Positions 60,514 to 64,000 of a DNA stretch of 64,000 bases are shown piece after piece. The stretch's first letter is position 1. The number at the start of each line of letters is the position of its first letter. The position numbers were made by a program, and so were the translations under genes. Below the pieces are notes generated by a model. The model worked only from the letters and a program-made list of their open reading frames with translations. It searched no databases and was not told the origin of the DNA. The DNA is from Cellulomonas chitinilytica (lineage in GTDB: Bacteria > Actinomycetota > Actinomycetes > Actinomycetales > Cellulomonadaceae), in NCBI RefSeq assembly GCF_016862675.1, contig NZ_BONK01000009.1, positions 124,001 through 188,000 on the forward strand. Direction: 5' to 3'.

Positions 60514-61656
60514 GTGACCGGGACACGCCGCGCAGCCGGGCCGGCCCGACGTCTCCTGCTCGTCGCCGCCGTGGTCGTGGGCGCCACCGCCCTGCTGTCG
60601 TCCTGCACGAGCGCCGTCGGGGGACCCGCCGCCACGTCGGAGCCGCGACCCCACCGGTCGCGGGCGGCGGCCCCCCGCGCGCCCGCGACGGGCGACGGCG
60701 CACGGCAGGTCCCGGCCGTCTCGCTGGACCCTGCCACGCTCCCGACGCGTCCCGTCGAGCAGGCGCTGCTCGCGGCCACCCTGTTCGACACCGAGGCCGG
60801 GCGACGACTCCTCGTGGTCGTCGACGCGGCGACCGGTGAGTGGGTCCGCCCCGACGTCCCGGAGCCGGTGGCGCAGTCCGTGGGGGTGCTGCCGCTGCTC
60901 GCCCCGGACGGGCGGTCGTTCGTGCAGACCACGTGGGTCACAGACCACGTCGAGGTCGAGGTCGTCGACCTGCGGACCGGCTCGGTGCGCAAGGTCCCGG
61001 TCGTCCTGCCGGACGACTGCGTCGTCGACTCCGTCGCGTGGGCCCCGGACGCGCAGCACCTCGGGGTCGTCACGTACTGCTCGACGCCGAACGAGTACCC
61101 GACGGAACCCACGGGATGGGTCGTCGTCGAGGAGGTGGCGATCGGGACGGGCGCCTTCCGTCTCGTCGAGCACGTCTCGGACGCGGTACCCGTCGAGACG
61201 TATCCCAGCTACTCCCCCGACGGGAAGCTGTTCGCGTACGGCATCGCCCACCCGTCCGACTCCACGGACGACGACGAGGTGTGGGCGTCCGCGCGGGTGG
61301 TCGGGACCCGCGGCGGCGTCGACACGCACGAGTGGTCGATGACGCACATGGTCTACGGGGACCCCTGGCGTGACGCGCAGACGCTGCTCGGCTGGGACGA
61401 GAACGCGTCGGTGACCGGTCCCGACTCGCACGCGCTGCTCTCCGTCACAGGCTCCAAGGAGCAGTACGGGTTCGACGGCGCGACGAACCTGGACGGGTTC
61501 GTCGGGGGTGCGCTGGTGGGTGAGGTGCCCGGCCTCTGCCCGGCCGCCCTGTGCACCATCGACCTCGACACCCACGCGGTCGCCCCGTGGCTGACGCTGC
61601 CGGACGGCGTGCTGCCGGGGAGCATCAGCCCCGCACGCGCCCTGCTCGGAGGCTGA
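60514..61656 (+). CDS. Lipoprotein with beta-propeller-like repeats
   Basis: A 380-residue protein. A signal sequence ends in the lipobox LLSSC near residues 27-31. The mature part has repeated blade-like segments (LLAPDGRSFVQTTWV, VAWAPDAQHLGVVTYC, YPSYSPDGKLFAYGIA) typical of TolB/PD40 beta-propellers, with four Cys. It would lie outside the membrane. The GTG start is 25 nt past the FBP gene, same strand, so co-transcription is possible. Confidence 0.78.
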   Translation: MTGTRRAAGPARRLLLVAAVVVGATALLSSCTSAVGGPAATSEPRPHRSRAAAPRAPATGDGARQVPAVSLDPATLPTRPVEQALLAATLFDTEAGRRLLVVVDAATGEWVRPDVPEPVAQSVGVLPLLAPDGRSFVQTTWVTDHVEVEVVDLRTGSVRKVPVVLPDDCVVDSVAWAPDAQHLGVVTYCSTPNEYPTEPTGWVVVEEVAIGTGAFRLVEHVSDAVPVETYPSYSPDGKLFAYGIAHPSDSTDDDEVWASARVVGTRGGVDTHEWSMTHMVYGDPWRDAQTLLGWDENASVTGPDSHALLSVTGSKEQYGFDGATNLDGFVGGALVGEVPGLCPAALCTIDLDTHAVAPWLTLPDGVLPGSISPARALLGG

Positions 61657-61676
61657 CCGGCGCCGGACGTGCGCGC

Positions 61677-62090
61677 CTAGGACTCCGGCCGCGGCGCCAG
61701 CGCGGACCGGACCAGCCCGAGCAGCTCGGGGTGCGCCAGGTCGGCGGTCGCGGCCTGCGCGGCGGTGAACCAGCGGAGCTCGTCGTGCTCGTCGGGGCAT
61801 CGGTTGGTCGGTTCGCCGACCCATGAGGTCACGCGCCAGACGTCGATCTCGACGGCGTCCTCGCCGGGCAGGTGGACGCGGACGCGCCAGTGGTCGTCGG
61901 CGGCGACGACGGCGACGTCGAGCTCCTCGTCGACCTCACGGACGAGCGCGTCCCAGCCGGACTCGCCGGGCTCGACGTGCCCGCCGGGCAGGTCCCAGAC
62001 GTCCGGGTACCAGCGCCGGGTCGGGGTGCGGTGACCGAAAAGGACGCGGTCGCCGTCGACGAGCAGGGCGCCGACGACGTGGATCGTCAT
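61677..62090 (-). CDS. Nudix hydrolase
   Basis: A 137-residue protein. The Nudix box is complete: GGHVEPGESGWDALVREVDEE with the REVDEE core. The start MTIHVVGALLVDGDRVLFGHR is typical of MutT-like enzymes. It hydrolyses a nucleoside diphosphate-linked substrate; which one is not evident. It is convergent with the lipoprotein gene. Confidence 0.93.
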   Translation of the reverse strand: MTIHVVGALLVDGDRVLFGHRTPTRRWYPDVWDLPGGHVEPGESGWDALVREVDEELDVAVVAADDHWRVRVHLPGEDAVEIDVWRVTSWVGEPTNRCPDEHDELRWFTAAQAATADLAHPELLGLVRSALAPRPES

Positions 62091-62254
62091 GGCGCGGCGG
62101 GTGCGCGCCGAGCGGCGACGCGGGTCGGGATCATGCGGTCATCGTCGTGCATCGATGGAGATGCCCTCCCGGCCCTTCATTAAAGGGTTCACATCTTGCC
62201 CATCGTCGAGGGCCCGCTCAACAGTGACGAATCCACAGGTAGCGCTCAGGTTTC

Positions 62255-62265
62255 CGAAAGTATCG
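62255..62265 (+). promoter_or_regulatory. CGAAAGTATCG motif upstream of the glucuronoyl esterase
   Basis: It differs at one position from CGAAA-S-TTTCG, the inverted repeat described upstream of actinobacterial xylanase genes. It lies 33 nt before the start codon. The link to xylan regulation is an inference. Confidence 0.4.
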
Positions 62266-62297
62266 AACGTCGCCTCATCACCCAACGGAGGGTTCTG

Positions 62298-63968
62298 ATG
62301 ATCAGCCCGGGCCGCCGCACGCTCCGCCCCGCCGTCGTCGGGATAGCCGTCGCGGCTCTCACCGCCACGGCGTCGCTCACCGCCATCCCGCTCGCGAGCA
62401 GCGCCCAGGCGGCCACGTACACGGCCGCCGTCGAGGACGAGGGCGCCGACTGCGCCGTCCCGACGCTGCCCGACGCCGGGTCGCTGGCGACCAACGCCAA
62501 GCTCCCCGACCCGTTCAAGCGGCTCGACGGCTCCCGGATCGCGACGAAGGCCGACTGGCGCTGCCAGCGCGAGCTCACCAAGCGCCTCGCCGAGAAGTTC
62601 GTCTACGGCGAGAAGCCCGGCAAGCCGTCGGTCACCGGGACCGTGTCGTCGTCCAGCATCTCGGTGACGTCCACGTACCAGGGCAAGAGCTCGACGTTCT
62701 CCGCGAGCGTGTCTCTGCCGAGCGGGACCGGCCCGTTCCCGGCGGTCATCGTGTACGGCGGCTTCGGCGCCGACACCGCCACCATCAAGGCCGCGGGCGC
62801 CGCCGTCATCAGCTACGACCCGTACACCGTCGGCAAGGAGGGGACCGCCCGGAACAACAAGCAGGGCGCCTTCTACACGCTGTACGGCGCGCAGAGCAGC
62901 ACCGGCCTGCTCATGGCCTGGTCGTGGGGCGTCAGCCGGATCATCGACGTCATCGAGCAGTCCGGCGGGTCGATCCTCAAGGCCGACGCCACCGGCGTCA
63001 CCGGATGCTCCCGGTTCGGCAAGGGCGCGTTCGTGGCTGGCGCGTTCGACCAGCGCATCGCCCTGTCGATGCCCATCGAGTCCGGCAGCGCCGGCGCCCC
63101 GATCTTCCGCGGCATCCCCGGCGAGGGCGCCCAGTCGCTGAGCAGCGCCTACGGCGAGCAGCCGTGGCTCGGCGACGCGTTCAGCACCTTCACGAGCAAC
63201 CCGAACCGGCTGCCGATCGACACCCACCAGGTCGTCGCCCTGACGGCGCCGCGCGGCCTGTTCATCATGGACAACCCGCACATCGCGAACCTCGGCCCGA
63301 AGTCCGCCTCGGTCGCCGCCCTGGGCGGTGCGGAGGTCTACAAGGCGCTCGGCGCGGGCGACAACATCACGTACTGGTCGGACATCACCGACGGGAACCA
63401 CTGCGCCATCCGGAACGAGTGGAAGACGCCGCTGCAGCAGAACATCCAGAAGTACCTGCTGAAGACGGGCAGCGCCGCGGGCACCATCCGGATCTCCAGC
63501 AAGGCGCAGGGCCGGCTGTCCGACTGGGCCGACTGGCAGACGCCGGTGCTGAGCGACGGACCCAACCCGACACCCACGCCCACGCCCACGCCCACCCCGA
63601 CACCGACGCCCACCCCCACACCCACGCCGACCCCCACGCCGACGCCGACACCCACCCCGACCCCCACGCCGCAGCCGGGCGGCTGCACCGCCACGGTCTC
63701 CGTCAACCAGTGGTGGGGCGGCTTCGTCGCCACCGTCCGCGTCAACGCCGGCTCCTCGGCGGTCAGCCGGTGGAACGTCGGCCTGACGCTCCCGTCGGAC
63801 GTGACGATCAGCAACGCGTGGAACGCGAACCGCAGCGCGAGCGCCGGGGCGGTCCAGCTGACGAACGTGGCCTGGAACGGGGCGCTCGGCGCCGGGCAGG
63901 CCACCGAGTTCGGCTTCCAGGCCACCGGCACCGCGGGCACGCTCACCCCGACCTGCAGCGCCGGCTGA
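62298..63968 (+). CDS. Secreted glucuronoyl esterase (CE15) with CBM2
   Basis: A 556-residue secreted enzyme. Signal peptide at about 1-38, CE15 catalytic domain to about 415, a 17-pair Pro-Thr linker (about 424-457), and a C-terminal CBM2 (CTATVSVNQWWGGFVATVRV to CSAG). The catalytic Ser lies in GVTGCSRFGKGAFVAG, the acid in MPIESGSAG and the His in DGNHCAIRNEW. It cleaves ester bonds between lignin and glucuronic acid of glucuronoxylan; CBM2 anchors it to cellulose or xylan. A GGAGG site precedes the ATG at 62298. Confidence 0.95.
   Translation: MISPGRRTLRPAVVGIAVAALTATASLTAIPLASSAQAATYTAAVEDEGADCAVPTLPDAGSLATNAKLPDPFKRLDGSRIATKADWRCQRELTKRLAEKFVYGEKPGKPSVTGTVSSSSISVTSTYQGKSSTFSASVSLPSGTGPFPAVIVYGGFGADTATIKAAGAAVISYDPYTVGKEGTARNNKQGAFYTLYGAQSSTGLLMAWSWGVSRIIDVIEQSGGSILKADATGVTGCSRFGKGAFVAGAFDQRIALSMPIESGSAGAPIFRGIPGEGAQSLSSAYGEQPWLGDAFSTFTSNPNRLPIDTHQVVALTAPRGLFIMDNPHIANLGPKSASVAALGGAEVYKALGAGDNITYWSDITDGNHCAIRNEWKTPLQQNIQKYLLKTGSAAGTIRISSKAQGRLSDWADWQTPVLSDGPNPTPTPTPTPTPTPTPTPTPTPTPTPTPTPTPTPTPQPGGCTATVSVNQWWGGFVATVRVNAGSSAVSRWNVGLTLPSDVTISNAWNANRSASAGAVQLTNVAWNGALGAGQATEFGFQATGTAGTLTPTCSAG
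63567..63668 (+). repeat. 17 Pro-Thr codon pairs (linker)
   Basis: Seventeen consecutive CCN-ACN hexamers with mixed third bases encode the linker between the CE15 and CBM2 domains. The codon mixture suggests the repeat is old or selected against slippage. Confidence 0.95.
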
Positions 63969-64000
63969 ACGGCCCCTCGACAGCGCCCGGTGCGGTGGGC

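Overview
The window is about 64 kb of very GC-rich DNA. Several features together suggest a high-GC actinobacterium, most likely Cellulomonadaceae (Cellulomonas or a close relative): a secreted CE15 glucuronoyl esterase with a Pro-Thr linker and a CBM2 domain, a DUF222/HNH (13E12-type) endonuclease, ECF42-type sigma factors with DGPF partners, two DUF2510 proteins, and many genes whose start codon lies 6-7 nt after a TANNNT hexamer, as in leaderless actinobacterial transcripts. The genus is inferred. No rRNA, tRNA, CRISPR array, transposase or phage gene was seen.

Layout. 1-6 kb: the 5' part of a P-loop regulator, then two ECF42/DGPF modules around a nitroreductase gene that is bracketed by near-identical 55-bp inverted repeats. 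6-12 kb: an EamA exporter, a lipoprotein, a methyltransferase, a large secreted beta-helix protein with a dyad-rich promoter, an LLM-type oxidoreductase and a DUF3224 protein. 12-17 kb: a TPR protein, a divergent XRE/SDR pair and a coupled marR-MFS-isochorismatase operon. 17-25 kb: an acetyltransferase, an HNH endonuclease whose start codon lies in a perfect SOS box, an alpha/beta hydrolase, a third ECF42/DGPF module and a divergent MFS/MerR pair. 25-35 kb: a membrane-lipase fusion, DUF2510 proteins, a transmembrane terpene cyclase-like protein overlapping no neighbour but only 2 nt from a phosphoesterase, a ThrE-type exporter and a DHA2 efflux pump with a TetR regulator. 35-41 kb: hydrolase, WYL regulator/VOC, MarR/quinone reductase and TetR/hydrolase pairs, each with a visible operator-like dyad or repeat. 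41-50 kb: a BrnT-like toxin-antitoxin pair, a two-component system, a LigD-type ligase, a chemoreceptor and a TacAT-like pair. 50-58 kb: a lipase-maturation-factor homologue, a heterodimeric ABC exporter and a GntR-ABC operon with a 40-bp operator. 58-64 kb: a secreted TAP-type peptidase, a FusB-like zinc-finger protein, a beta-propeller lipoprotein, a Nudix hydrolase and the glucuronoyl esterase.

How the genes work together. The dominant pattern is local regulator-target pairs: XRE/SDR, MarR/MFS, MerR/MFS, TetR/MFS, WYL/VOC, MarR/quinone reductase, TetR/hydrolase and GntR/ABC. The encoded functions lean toward efflux, redox detoxification and small-molecule hydrolysis, which is typical of a stress and xenobiotic-response accessory region in a soil plant-polymer degrader. 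The glucuronoyl esterase, and possibly the beta-helix protein, represent the polysaccharide-degrading side. All functions are inferred from translated sequence and motifs; no database search was run.
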